A stretch of 64,000 nt of DNA from Candidatus Aerophobota bacterium (GTDB lineage: Bacteria > Aerophobota > Aerophobia > Aerophobales > JAGGXI01). Each line of letters begins with the position of its first letter. Positions within the stretch are counted from its first letter, which is position 1. The stretch spans positions 1-64,000 of the forward strand of contig JAGGXI010000061.1 of assembly GCA_021163155.1 (NCBI GenBank). The letters run 5' to 3'. Of this stretch, positions 1-8,531 are shown piece by piece. Position numbers and translations under genes: made by a program. The notes beneath the pieces were generated by a model. That model did not search any database. It was not told the origin of the DNA and worked only from the letters and a program-made list of their open reading frames with translations.

Positions 1-340
1 GGATTAAAGGATTAAAGGATTAAAGGATTAGAGGATTAAAGGGAAAACAAAACAGTGAGAAGTAAATTGGTAGCCGCGAGGCTCAGAGCCTGCGTAGAAG
101 CAGGACTAAAAAGGCAGGATTAAAGGATTAAAGGATTAGAGGATTAAAGGGAAAGAGATACGGTAGCCGCAGGCTTTAGCCTGCGTAGAAGCAGGACTAA
201 AAAGGCAGGATTAAAGGATTAAAGGATTAAAGGATTAGAGGATTAAAGGGAAAACAAAACAGTGAGAAGTAAATTGGTAGCCGCGAGGCTCAGAGCCTGC
301 GTAGAAGCAGGACTAAAGGGAAAAGTAGGAAACAAAAGCA
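1..340 (+). repeat. REP-like hairpins (family A) and GGATTARA octamer arrays, with a 207-bp-spaced duplication
   Basis: No gene is seen. Tandem octamers GGATTARA fill 1-42, about 115-151 and 208-247. Three family A hairpins lie at 69-94, 162-185 and 276-301; each starts GGTAGCCGC and folds on a GCAGGC/GCCTGC-type stem. Positions 25-110 recur at 232-317, apparently without a mismatch, so about 86 bp have been duplicated at a 207-bp offset. The element may extend beyond the left window edge. Confidence 0.85.
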
Positions 341-364
341 AAAAGAAGGATTTAAAATACTACT

Positions 365-418
365 GTAGAACGCGGTGGTACTTATGTCTATAGCGAAGCG
401 GTGGTTTTACCCACCATA
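365..418 (+). repeat. Family D intergenic element (degenerate copy)
   Basis: Contains GGTGGTACTTATGTCTATAG and GCGAAGCGGTGGTTTTACC. Related copies are at 30396-30459, 42279-42338 and, inverted, 54750-54815. The two GGTGG/CCACC ends can pair. Function is unknown. Confidence 0.7.
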
Positions 419-478
419 CTACCAAATTTCGGTAGTTAAAGGAGTTACCATTCACTGGTTTTTCAGGATTAAAGAAGG

Positions 479-506
479 GTAGGGAACGGTCGCGACCGTT
501 CCCTAC
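479..506. repeat. Perfect 28-bp palindrome upstream of cdsA
   Basis: A perfect 14+14 palindrome: GTAGGGAACGGTCG followed by its exact reverse complement, with no loop bases. It ends 19 bp before the cdsA start codon. It begins with GTAG like the REP-like elements, and could be an operator, a repeat fossil or a cruciform-forming site. Confidence 0.8.
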
Positions 507-525
507 TATAAAGGACTAAAATAAG

Positions 526-1320
526 GTGTTTTTAAAGCGGATAATCGTTGCTGCCATTTTTATTCCCCTCCTTATTCTTATTATGTTATGGGGAGGGATA
601 GCATTTTTAATTTTTGTTTGTTCAATTATATCCTTTGCCTTATTTGAATTTTATCAGGGGATGGAGAAAGGCGGAAAGCATCCTTTCTCGATAGATGGTA
701 TTATTTGCGGTACTCTTGTGCCTATTTTTCTTTATGTATGGGGGAAGCAGATTCTTTTCCCTTTATTAACTTTGATTGTTTTCTATATCTTTTTCAGGCA
801 GTTTTTTAAGTTTAAGGTGAAAGATGCTTTTATTAATATCTCCTTGACAATAGGAGGAATTTTTTATATAAGTTTCTTATTTAGTTATGTTTTACTTTTG
901 AGGAATTTATCTTTAATAGGAGCTAAATTAGTAATAACTGTTTTTTTTGTAACCTGGATGAGTGATAGTGGAGCTTATTTTATAGGCAAAGTTTATGGTA
1001 AGCATAAACTTTTTGTTCAATTCAGCCCTCATAAGTCAATAGAGGGAGTTGGAGGAGCTATTTTGGTAGCGGTTGTGGCTATTTTTATCTCTCGGATATG
1101 GCTCACCTTTCCCTTTGTGCATACTTTAATTATAGGGATTTGTATAGGAATAATGGCTCAGATGGGAGATTTTTTTGAGTCTATGCTAAAACGGGAAGTA
1201 GGAATAAAGGATTTTGGTAGGATACTCCCTGGCCATGGAGGCATTTTAGATAGATTTGATAGTCTATTTTTTACCATTCCTTTATTCTATTATTATATAA
1301 GATTGATTATTTTTTCATAA
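526..1320 (+). CDS. cdsA: Phosphatidate cytidylyltransferase CdsA
   Basis: Makes CDP-diacylglycerol from phosphatidate and CTP, the branch point of phospholipid synthesis, in the inner membrane. The 264-aa protein is almost entirely hydrophobic helices. The family signature sits near the C-terminus (KDFGRILPGHGG, then DRFDS). The start is GTG with only a weak AAGG upstream. It is followed after 19 bp by dxr and then rseP, a common bacterial order (uppS-cdsA-dxr-rseP). No uppS or frr is visible; the left side is repeat DNA, so the usual upstream genes are either displaced or outside the window. Confidence 0.93.
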   Translation: MFLKRIIVAAIFIPLLILIMLWGGIAFLIFVCSIISFALFEFYQGMEKGGKHPFSIDGIICGTLVPIFLYVWGKQILFPLLTLIVFYIFFRQFFKFKVKDAFINISLTIGGIFYISFLFSYVLLLRNLSLIGAKLVITVFFVTWMSDSGAYFIGKVYGKHKLFVQFSPHKSIEGVGGAILVAVVAIFISRIWLTFPFVHTLIIGICIGIMAQMGDFFESMLKREVGIKDFGRILPGHGGILDRFDSLFFTIPLFYYYIRLIIFS

Positions 1321-1339
1321 GCAAGTAAGGACATTTAAG

Positions 1340-2488
1340 TTGAAAAAATCTGTAATTGTTTTGGGGTCTACTGGCTCTGTAGGAAGGCAGGTACTGGAAG
1401 TTATTCAAAAAGAAAAAAATTATTTTAATGTAGTAGGACTTACAGCAAGAGGTAATTTTGAACTTCTGCAAAAGCAGATAGATGCCTTTTTACCGCAAGC
1501 AGTGGCTTTAGTTGATAAGAGAAAGGCGAAAAAACTGGATACTGCTGGAAAGAGAATAAGAATTTACGAAGGGGAGGAAGGTGTAACCGAGATAGCGAGA
1601 TCTCTGCCAACTGATATGGTGTTTTCCTGCATTGTGGGGAAAGCTGCTCTCATTCCTACATTAGAAGCTATAAAGGCAGGTAGAGACGTAGCTTTAGCTA
1701 ATAAAGAGAGTATGGTAATCGCAGGGGATATATTGAAAAAGGAAGCTAAAAAAAGAGGTGTTTCCCTTATTCCCGTAGACAGTGAAGAGGTAGCCATTTT
1801 TCAATGTTTAAAAGATAATAGTATCAATAGTGTAAGGAGAATATATCTCACCGCCTCCGGGGGTCCTTTATATAAATGGAAAGGAGATTTTAGTGAGATT
1901 ACTCCTCAACAGGCTCTTTCTCATCCTCGTTGGCGAATGGGCCAAAAGATTAGCTTAGATTCTGCTACATTAGCTAATAAAGCATTGGAAGTGATAGAGA
2001 CTTCCCATTTTTTTGATATAGAGGCAGAAAAGATAAAAGTGTTGATTCACCCACAGGCTATAGTTCATTCGTTGGTAGAGTTTGTAGACGGTTCAATTCT
2101 TGGCCAATTAGGGATTACCGATATGAGGCTTCCTATTCATTATGCTTTAAATTATCCCTACAGAAGAGAGAGTTATCTCCCATTCCTTCCTTTGACTCAA
2201 TTAGAGAAGATTGGTTTTGAATCTCCTGATTTTCAAAAATTTCCTGCTTTAAGATTGGGTTATGAAGCAGGGGGAAAAGGAGGAACCTTACCGGCAGTTT
2301 TTAGTGCTGCTAATGAAGTAGCTGGAGAGGCTTTTTTGAAAAGAGCAATAACTTTTGATCGTATTCCCTATTTTATTGAAGAAGTAATGAAAAAGCATAA
2401 GATTATCTATAATCCTTCTTTGGAAGAAATATTAAATACAGATGAATGGGCAAGAAGAGAGACTTATAAATTAATGAGAGACCTCTGA
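1340..2488 (+). CDS. dxr: 1-deoxy-D-xylulose 5-phosphate reductoisomerase
   Basis: Converts DXP to 2-C-methyl-D-erythritol 4-phosphate with NADPH, the committed step of the MEP isoprenoid pathway, in the cytoplasm. The 382-aa length is typical. NADPH loop GSTGSVG is at residues 9-15, LANKES near 119-124, the metal-binding PVDSE near 146-150, and HPQAIVHS near 237. The start is TTG, 19 bp after cdsA. Downstream before rseP lies a family E hairpin. Presence of dxr implies isoprenoids are made by the MEP route. Confidence 0.96.
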   Translation: MKKSVIVLGSTGSVGRQVLEVIQKEKNYFNVVGLTARGNFELLQKQIDAFLPQAVALVDKRKAKKLDTAGKRIRIYEGEEGVTEIARSLPTDMVFSCIVGKAALIPTLEAIKAGRDVALANKESMVIAGDILKKEAKKRGVSLIPVDSEEVAIFQCLKDNSINSVRRIYLTASGGPLYKWKGDFSEITPQQALSHPRWRMGQKISLDSATLANKALEVIETSHFFDIEAEKIKVLIHPQAIVHSLVEFVDGSILGQLGITDMRLPIHYALNYPYRRESYLPFLPLTQLEKIGFESPDFQKFPALRLGYEAGGKGGTLPAVFSAANEVAGEAFLKRAITFDRIPYFIEEVMKKHKIIYNPSLEEILNTDEWARRETYKLMRDL

Positions 2489-2552
2489 TTACACAGATTT
2501 TTAAAAATGATTACACAGATTTATAGAGATTTCTGACTTTCTCAGAAATCTC
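2485..2552 (+). repeat. Family E element (GATTACACAGAT) with 11-bp hairpin
   Basis: Two GATTACACAGATTT motifs are followed by a perfect 11-bp inverted repeat (GAGATTTCTGA / TCAGAAATCTC, 2526-2552). It starts at the dxr stop codon. Relatives are at 24683-24750 and 62560-62652. It could act as an mRNA-processing or attenuation hairpin between dxr and rseP. Confidence 0.75.
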
Positions 2553-2567
2553 AATTAAGGACGTTAA

Positions 2568-3602
2568 ATGATTATTACTATAATATTTATAATTTTTCTT
2601 TTTATTATTCTTATCATTCCCCATGAGTTAGGGCATTTTTTTGTAGCTAAGAGATGCGGTATGAAGGTGGATAGATTTTCATTTGGTTTAGGACCGCGTT
2701 TGTATGTGTTTAAGAAGGGAGAAACAGAGTATTCTATTTCTCTTATCCCCTTTGGGGGATATGTAAAAATAGCAGGTATGGAACCTCATGATAAAGGAAC
2801 GGAAAATGATTTTCACAAATATCCTCTTTGGAAAAGGATTTTTGTAATAAGCGCCGGTTCTATAATGAATTATCTGGTAAGCATTATCTTGTTTTCCTTA
2901 ATTTTTATTGTAGGTTTTTATACCTTTGATTTTAACAAAGCTATCATAGGGGAAATTAGTAAAGGGTCTCCTGCTGCAAGAGCTAATCTTTTACCCGGTG
3001 ATGAAATCTTAAAGATAGAGGGGCAAGAGGTAAAAAGATGGGAAGATATAGCTTTTTATATAAAAAATAGTTCCAAAGAATTTTTAAAATTAGAGGTTCA
3101 AAGAAAAGGGAAGATTTTTTCTATTCAGGTGAAACCCAAATTTGATCCCCAGTTAAATAAGAAAATAATTGGGATTACTCCTCGTAAACTTTTTATACGA
3201 TATAATCCTGTAATAGCCATATCTAAAGGTGTAGAGAGAGCATTTTTGTTAACTAAATTTATTCTTTTTTCTATAGGAGGAATGCTTATAGGAAGAGTTC
3301 CTGCAGAGATTACCGGACCTGTAGGGATTGCTCGTTTTGTAGGAGAGAGTGCAAAGATGGGAATGCTTCCTTTTCTTTCTATTGCCGCTCTATTAAGTGT
3401 TAATTTAGGATTATTAAATCTTTTTCCCATTCCTGCTCTTGATGGAGGAAGATTGTTCTTTTTATTATTGGAGGGAATTAGAGGTAAGACTTTTAATATA
3501 GAAAAAGAAGAATTTATTCATTATATAGGATTTATTGTTCTTATTTTTTTAATGCTTTTGATAACCTATCAGGATATACTTAGGTGGATAGGAGGAGGAT
3601 AA
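2568..3602 (+). CDS. rseP: RseP/site-2-type intramembrane zinc metalloprotease
   Basis: Membrane protease that cleaves substrates within the bilayer; in proteobacteria it releases sigma-E by cutting RseA and also clears signal-peptide remnants. The zinc motif HELGH is at residues 19-23 in the first membrane helix. One PDZ domain lies around residues 125-200, and the second active-site motif (NLFPIPALDGG) is near 281-292. The 344-aa length fits one-PDZ homologues rather than the 450-aa E. coli protein with two PDZ domains. Its stop is directly followed by the leuD ATG. No anti-sigma substrate is visible here. Confidence 0.93.
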   Translation: MIITIIFIIFLFIILIIPHELGHFFVAKRCGMKVDRFSFGLGPRLYVFKKGETEYSISLIPFGGYVKIAGMEPHDKGTENDFHKYPLWKRIFVISAGSIMNYLVSIILFSLIFIVGFYTFDFNKAIIGEISKGSPAARANLLPGDEILKIEGQEVKRWEDIAFYIKNSSKEFLKLEVQRKGKIFSIQVKPKFDPQLNKKIIGITPRKLFIRYNPVIAISKGVERAFLLTKFILFSIGGMLIGRVPAEITGPVGIARFVGESAKMGMLPFLSIAALLSVNLGLLNLFPIPALDGGRLFFLLLEGIRGKTFNIEKEEFIHYIGFIVLIFLMLLITYQDILRWIGGG

Positions 3603-4115
3603 ATGAATAAAAAAGTGAAAATAGAAGGCAGGGTAATAAAATACAGGGATAATAATATTGATACAGATGAGATTATTCCTGCTTGTTATCTCAATACTTC
3701 AGATCCCAAAGAACTTGCTAAACATTGTATGGAGGGTTTGGATAGGGATTTTCCAGCCAAAGTTAAAGAAAAAAGTATTATGGTGGCTGGAAGAAATTTT
3801 GGCTCTGGTTCTTCAAGAGAACACGCCCCTATAGCTTTAAAAGAAGCAGGAATCAAATGTATAATTGCTACTTCTTTTGCTCGTATTTTTTTTAGAAATG
3901 CTATAAATATAGGTCTTCCTGTTACAGAATGTAAAGAAGCGGTTGAAGATTTAAAGGAAGGGGATACAGTTAAAGTGGATATATTTGAGGGTAAAATTGA
4001 TAATTTAACACGAAAAAGAACCTATTCTATAAGTCCTTTCCCCTCTTTTTTGCAGAAATTAATAAGAGAGGGTGGACTGGATAGTTATGTAAAGGAAAAG
4101 ATGAAAGATGAATAA
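3603..4115 (+). CDS. leuD: 3-isopropylmalate/citramalate dehydratase small subunit LeuD
   Basis: Small (swivel) subunit of the aconitase-type isomerase that moves the hydroxyl group of 2-isopropylmalate or citramalate. The 170-aa size and the N-terminal DTDEIIP (about residues 20-26), YLNT loop and GSGSSREHA motif (about 66-74) match the short, archaeal-type LeuD. It needs the Fe-S large subunit LeuC, which is not next to it and not in the window. It starts at the base after the rseP stop and overlaps leuB by 8 bp. The YLxT loop fits isopropylmalate/citramalate rather than homoaconitate as substrate. Confidence 0.92.
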   Translation: MNKKVKIEGRVIKYRDNNIDTDEIIPACYLNTSDPKELAKHCMEGLDRDFPAKVKEKSIMVAGRNFGSGSSREHAPIALKEAGIKCIIATSFARIFFRNAINIGLPVTECKEAVEDLKEGDTVKVDIFEGKIDNLTRKRTYSISPFPSFLQKLIREGGLDSYVKEKMKDE

Positions 4116-5199
4116 GTATTTAATTGCAGTTTTACCTGGTGATGGTATTGGTCCGGAGGTGATGAGAGAAGCTTTAGAGACTCTTACTCTTGTGGGAAAA
4201 GTGTTTTCTCACTCTTTTGAGATAGAAAAAGCATTAGCAGGAGGAGAAGCTATTGATAAAGTAGGAAAGCCTTTGCCTGAGGAGACTCTCACTTTATGCA
4301 AGAAGGCAGATGCTGTTCTTTTTGGAGCAGTAGGAGGACCTAAATGGGATGATCTGCCACCTAAAAAGCGTCCAGAACAGGCACTTTTGGGATTGAGGTC
4401 TGAGCTTGGGCTTTTTATTAATCTAAGGCCAATTAAGATATATAAGAGTCTTCTTCCTGTTTCTCCCTTAAAAGAAAAGGTGATAAAAGAGGGAGTAGAT
4501 ATATTAATAGTAAGGGAACTCACAGGGGGAATCTATTTTGGTCGTCCTCGCGGAAGGACTTCTCTTCCTGATGGGAAAGTTAAAGCAGTAAATACTCTTT
4601 CTTATACAGAAAAGGAGATAGAAAGAATTGCTAAAACAGCATTTAATTTCTCTCTCGATAGGTCACGTAAACTTACTTCTGTAGATAAAGCTAATGTATT
4701 AGAGAGTTCTCAGCTCTGGCGAGAGGTTGTAAGAAGAGTATCTAAAGATTATCCTCAAGTGAAGTTAAATCACCTTTATATAGATAATTGTGCTATGCAA
4801 TTAATAAAGGATCCCCATCAGTTTGATGTTATAGTTACTGGAAATATTTTTGGAGATATTTTATCCGATGAAGCCTCTATGCTTGTTGGCTCTCTTGGTA
4901 TGATTGCTTCAGCTTCATTAGGTAAGGGAAAAGTAGGTTTTTTTGAACCTGTTCATGGTTCAGCCCCTGATATAGCAGGTAAAAATAGAGCAAATCCTTT
5001 AGGTATGATTATGTCTATATCTTTAATGTTAAGATATGGCTTAGGTTTAGTTGAGGAGGCAGAGGCAATAGAGAAATCAGTGGAGAGAGTTTTAGAAAAA
5101 GGTTATCGGACAGATGACCTTAAGCAGAGAGGAAAAAAAATAGTTGGGACAAGAGAAATTGGCCGACTTGTAAGAAAGGAGTTAAAAAATAATGGTTAA
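4108..5199 (+). CDS. leuB: 3-isopropylmalate dehydrogenase LeuB
   Basis: NAD-dependent oxidative decarboxylation of 3-isopropylmalate (leucine), or of the methylmalate made after CimA (isoleucine). The 363-aa sequence has the family pattern: N-terminal [21 protein letters not shown], the [11 protein letters not shown] loop, and [15 protein letters not shown] with metal-binding aspartates. [10 protein letters not shown] and [12 protein letters not shown] form the cofactor site. It overlaps leuD and cimA by 8 bp each, so the three genes are very likely translationally coupled. Confidence 0.96.
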   Translation: MNKYLIAVLPGDGIGPEVMREALETLTLVGKVFSHSFEIEKALAGGEAIDKVGKPLPEETLTLCKKADAVLFGAVGGPKWDDLPPKKRPEQALLGLRSELGLFINLRPIKIYKSLLPVSPLKEKVIKEGVDILIVRELTGGIYFGRPRGRTSLPDGKVKAVNTLSYTEKEIERIAKTAFNFSLDRSRKLTSVDKANVLESSQLWREVVRRVSKDYPQVKLNHLYIDNCAMQLIKDPHQFDVIVTGNIFGDILSDEASMLVGSLGMIASASLGKGKVGFFEPVHGSAPDIAGKNRANPLGMIMSISLMLRYGLGLVEEAEAIEKSVERVLEKGYRTDDLKQRGKKIVGTREIGRLVRKELKNNG

Positions 5200-6742
5200 A
5201 ATTTATGATACTACTCTGCGAGATGGAACACAGGGAGAGGGTGTATCTTTTTCTGTTTTAGATAAAATAGAAATATCACAAGAATTAGATAAATTAGGAG
5301 TTCACTATATAGAAGGAGGATGGCCGGGTTCCAATCCCAAAGATATGGAATTTTTCGAGAGAGTGAAAACTGTCTCTTTTCATAAGGCAAAGATATCCGC
5401 TTTTGGAAGCACAAGAAGAAGAGATATAAAACCGGAAAAAGACTCTAATATTTACGCTTTATTAGAAGCAGAGACAGAGGTAGTCACTATTTTTGGCAAA
5501 AGTTGGATCCTCCATGTAGAAAAGGCTTTAAGAACTAATAAAAATGAAAATCTACGGATGATAGAAGATACAGTTTCTTTTTTTAAAAAAAGGGATAGGG
5601 AGGTAATTTATGATGCAGAACATTTTTTTGATGGGTATAAGCAAGACTCTCAATATGCCCTGAAGACTTTAAGAGTGGCTCAAGAAGCGGGAGCAGATTG
5701 TTTGGTTCTTTGTGAGACTAATGGGGGCTGTATGCCTTTCGAAGTAGAAAGAATTATTAAAGAAGTTCAGAAAGAGATTGATTGTCCTTTAGGCGTCCAT
5801 TGCCATAACGATACAGGAATGGCTATAGCAAATTCTATTGTTGCTGCAAAATTAGGAGTGGGACACATTCAGGGAACAATAAATGGATATGGAGAAAGAT
5901 GTGGTAATGCAGACCTCTGTTTGATTATACCCAACTTAAAGTTAAAATTAAATATCGATTGCATTCCTAAGGAAAAATTAAAGAGTTTAACTTACCTGTC
6001 TCATTTTGTTGGTGAATTGGCTAATTTAACCCCTGATGACCATCAACCTTATGTCGGCAGATCCGCTTTTGCTCATAAAGGAGGGATCCACGCCAGTGCT
6101 GTCCGAAGAGATGAGAGGACTTATGAACATATAAATCCTTCTCTGGTAGGAAATAAGAGAAGAATATTAGTTAGTGAATTAGCAGGGAGAAGTAATATTC
6201 TTTATAAATTAAAAGAGAGGAAATTGGGGTTAGAAGAGGAAAACATCTTAAGTAAGGAAATTGTTAGCCAGGTCAAGAAATTAGAGAATGAAGGTTATGA
6301 ATTTGAAGGAGCGGAAGGTTCGTTTGAGCTTTTGGTAAAAAAGACAAATGGAGAGTATAGAAAACTCTTTGAGTTAAAAGGTTTTAGGGTAATTGTAGAG
6401 AAAAAGGAGGATGGGAAGTTAATTTCAGAAGCTACTATAAAGTTAAAGTTAAAGAATAAAATTATTCATACTGTCTCTGAAGGAAACGGGCCAGTTAATG
6501 CTTTAGATAATGCTTTACGTAAGGCACTTGAGCAGGAATATCCTGAGCTTCAAAAGGTGCATCTAATAGATTATAAAGTGAGAATTCTGGATGCAAAATC
6601 AGCCACCCGAGCTACAACGAGAGTATTAATTGAATCTTCTAATGGAAAAGAGAGATGGACAACGATAGGTGTTTCTCCTAATATCATCGAAGCAAGCTGG
6701 AAGGCTCTTATCGATTCTATTGAGTATAACTTACTCAAGTAA
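5192..6742 (+). CDS. cimA: (R)-citramalate synthase CimA
   Basis: Condenses pyruvate and acetyl-CoA to citramalate, giving isoleucine a threonine-independent route to 2-oxobutyrate. The 516-aa protein starts with [13 protein letters not shown] (residues 5-17), the HMGL-like TIM barrel entry. It has the [11 protein letters not shown] metal-binding motif near residues 206-216 and a C-terminal LeuA-type allosteric dimer domain from about residue 390. The GTQGEG motif and length distinguish CimA from 2-isopropylmalate synthase. Coupling to leuD and leuB suggests these enzymes serve the citramalate pathway here. Confidence 0.93.
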   Translation: MVKIYDTTLRDGTQGEGVSFSVLDKIEISQELDKLGVHYIEGGWPGSNPKDMEFFERVKTVSFHKAKISAFGSTRRRDIKPEKDSNIYALLEAETEVVTIFGKSWILHVEKALRTNKNENLRMIEDTVSFFKKRDREVIYDAEHFFDGYKQDSQYALKTLRVAQEAGADCLVLCETNGGCMPFEVERIIKEVQKEIDCPLGVHCHNDTGMAIANSIVAAKLGVGHIQGTINGYGERCGNADLCLIIPNLKLKLNIDCIPKEKLKSLTYLSHFVGELANLTPDDHQPYVGRSAFAHKGGIHASAVRRDERTYEHINPSLVGNKRRILVSELAGRSNILYKLKERKLGLEEENILSKEIVSQVKKLENEGYEFEGAEGSFELLVKKTNGEYRKLFELKGFRVIVEKKEDGKLISEATIKLKLKNKIIHTVSEGNGPVNALDNALRKALEQEYPELQKVHLIDYKVRILDAKSATRATTRVLIESSNGKERWTTIGVSPNIIEASWKALIDSIEYNLLK

Positions 6743-7351
6743 TTTCCTTCTTTTTATTGAAACAGAAAATAATAATGTAGCACAGAATTATATATTCTAA
6801 TCCTTGTTCACCTAAGCGAATAAATGTTTTTTGGAAATATATTGAAAAGGCGAACACAAGAGATTGGATTAGCCTGACAGCCAGCTTTTGTATGAAACTC
6901 ATCCTATCAATTTTTTAGAATATCTGGAAGTCTGTAATATTTGCATTAATAACGATCTATGTAAGGGGAGAAAGATTAATTTCAAAATCACAAATATCAC
7001 ATTTAAGCTGTAGTTATCCTTGCACTATCAAGATTGATTAGTAAAGTAAGGTAGCCGCAACCTTCAGGTTGCGCAAAGATGGAAACGGTAAACTGAATTC
7101 CTATGGTAGTGGTAAATAGAATTCTCATTTCGGAAAAAACTCCTGTATAGTTTTAGAAAACTGATAATGTTAAAAGTTTTATGATAAATATGAAAGATTA
7201 CCGAAGTAAAAAGATGAAATTTTCTTTGAAGTAAAGTTATAATTGTTTTTTGAAAAGAAGGTTTTAATATTTGTAGAACTTGCTACAATAGAAGGTTGGT
7301 TATTTGGGGAGTAATACCAAAGATTTGGCAAAGTCGAATCAGACAGTGTTT
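6743..7351. other. Gene-free spacer with one family A hairpin
   Basis: The region between cimA and folP is AT-rich and has no credible ORF. It contains a single family A copy at 7050-7073 in which the hairpin arms are AACCT/AGGTT instead of AGGC/GCCT. A weak imperfect inverted repeat at about 6794-6877 flanks AT-rich sequence. Nothing else is recognised. Confidence 0.6.
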
Positions 7352-7591
7352 AACCCGGATTCGGCAAACTGAACTGTTAGAGTGCCTGGCCTGGGTAGGG
7401 GAGGACTAAGAGTCCCCATAAACTTTAGCTCTTGTTTTGCAAAGGGTGGCTGAAATCGCCCCTACCCCAAAAAGAAAAATATTTTTTGCTCCTAAAAAGT
7501 TTTAAAAAATTTAATTTTCATGAAGATTAGATTCAAAACAATATTTTAGGATAAACTTAATGATCATTATTCAAATCACCGAATATAGGTT
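7352..7591 (+). mobile_element. MITE-like element, family F, copy 1 (240 bp)
   Basis: Non-coding element with terminal inverted repeats: the left end reads AACCCGGATTCGGCAAACTG, and the right end is a decayed CAAATCACCGAATATAGGTT. It aligns along its length with the copy at 29540-29765, including TTAGAGTGCCTGGCCTGGG, TTTTCATGAAGATTAGA and ACTTAATGATCATTATTC. Inside is a family B inverted pair (GGGTAGGGG at 7393-7401, CCCCTACCC at about 7459-7467). No transposase is encoded. Confidence 0.75.
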
Positions 7592-7609
7592 AAATACTAT
7601 TAAATACAT

Positions 7610-8482
7610 TTATGTTCTTAAATTATTTAAAACCATTAAAAATCTTTTTGTCTCTTTTACATCATGAACACGAAAAATTCTTACACCACCATAAAAACCT
7701 GAGGATACAGCAGCCAAACTTCCTTCGAGCCTTTCATCCTTATCAAGACCTGTAATTCCACCAATAAATGATTTTCTTGAAACTCCTAAAAGTATAGGTC
7801 TTCCAAGACTTGTAAATGTTTGGATATTCCTGATAATCTCAATATTATCCTCTAATCTTTTGCCAAATCCAATGCCAGGGTCAATAACAATGTTTTCATA
7901 GCTAATACCTGAATTTTGAGCAAATTTTAGTCTTTCCTTAAAAAAATTAAGAATTTCATCAATTACATTATCATAATATGGATTTTTCTGCATATTTTTT
8001 GGTGTTCCTAACATATGCATAAGTATATATCCGACTTTCTTCTCTGCAATAATGGAAGGTAGTTTTTTGTCGAATCTTAATCCTGATATATCATTGACAA
8101 TGGAAGCACCGGCATCTATTGCTTCTTCTGCCACCCCTTTTTTATATGTATCTATAGAAACGGGTATCCCCACATTAGACAATTTTTCAATAACAGGAAT
8201 AACCCTTTTCAACTCTATAGAAACAGGAATGGGTTCACTTTCTGGCCTTGTTGATTCACCTCCGATATCAATAATATCTGCCCCCTCTTCTTTCATCTGG
8301 TGTGCTCTTTCTACTGCTCTTTTCCCATCTATATATTTACCTCCGTCATAAAAGGAATCGGATGTAATATTTAAGATACCCATAATTAAAGGATTCTTAG
8401 TGTTAAGGACTCTATCCTTAATTATCCATTTATTGAATCTGTCTTCTTTTTTCTCTAAAGGTTTCTTTATTTTATGAAACAT
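7610..8482 (-). CDS. folP: Dihydropteroate synthase FolP
   Basis: Joins dihydropterin pyrophosphate and p-aminobenzoate to dihydropteroate in folate synthesis. The 290-aa TIM barrel has GILNITSDSF (usual NVTPDSF with Pro to Ser), the GADIIDIGGESTRP motif, PVSIDTYK, NDISG, the IDPGIGFGK pterin site and GVSRKSFIG. The C-terminal RVHDVKE is also typical. An AGGGGA ribosome site lies before the ATG. It follows rtcB by 49 bp on the same strand and is probably co-transcribed, though no functional link to RNA ligation is known. Confidence 0.95.
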   Translation of the reverse strand: MFHKIKKPLEKKEDRFNKWIIKDRVLNTKNPLIMGILNITSDSFYDGGKYIDGKRAVERAHQMKEEGADIIDIGGESTRPESEPIPVSIELKRVIPVIEKLSNVGIPVSIDTYKKGVAEEAIDAGASIVNDISGLRFDKKLPSIIAEKKVGYILMHMLGTPKNMQKNPYYDNVIDEILNFFKERLKFAQNSGISYENIVIDPGIGFGKRLEDNIEIIRNIQTFTSLGRPILLGVSRKSFIGGITGLDKDERLEGSLAAVSSGFYGGVRIFRVHDVKETKRFLMVLNNLRT

Positions 8483-8531
8483 TGCTGTATCCCCTGTATT
8501 CCAAAGTAAAGCTCTCTTTAAGAGCGTTTCT

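Noticed and set aside
1-42. GGATTAAA arrays considered as telomere-like repeats
   Set aside because: They occur inside the chromosome at a dozen sites and always beside the family A hairpin.
6794-6877. Imperfect inverted repeat CTAATCC-TTGTTCACCT / AGGCGAACACAAG...GGATTAG
   Set aside because: Arms need indels and mismatches to pair, and no second copy was found; probably chance or a decayed element.
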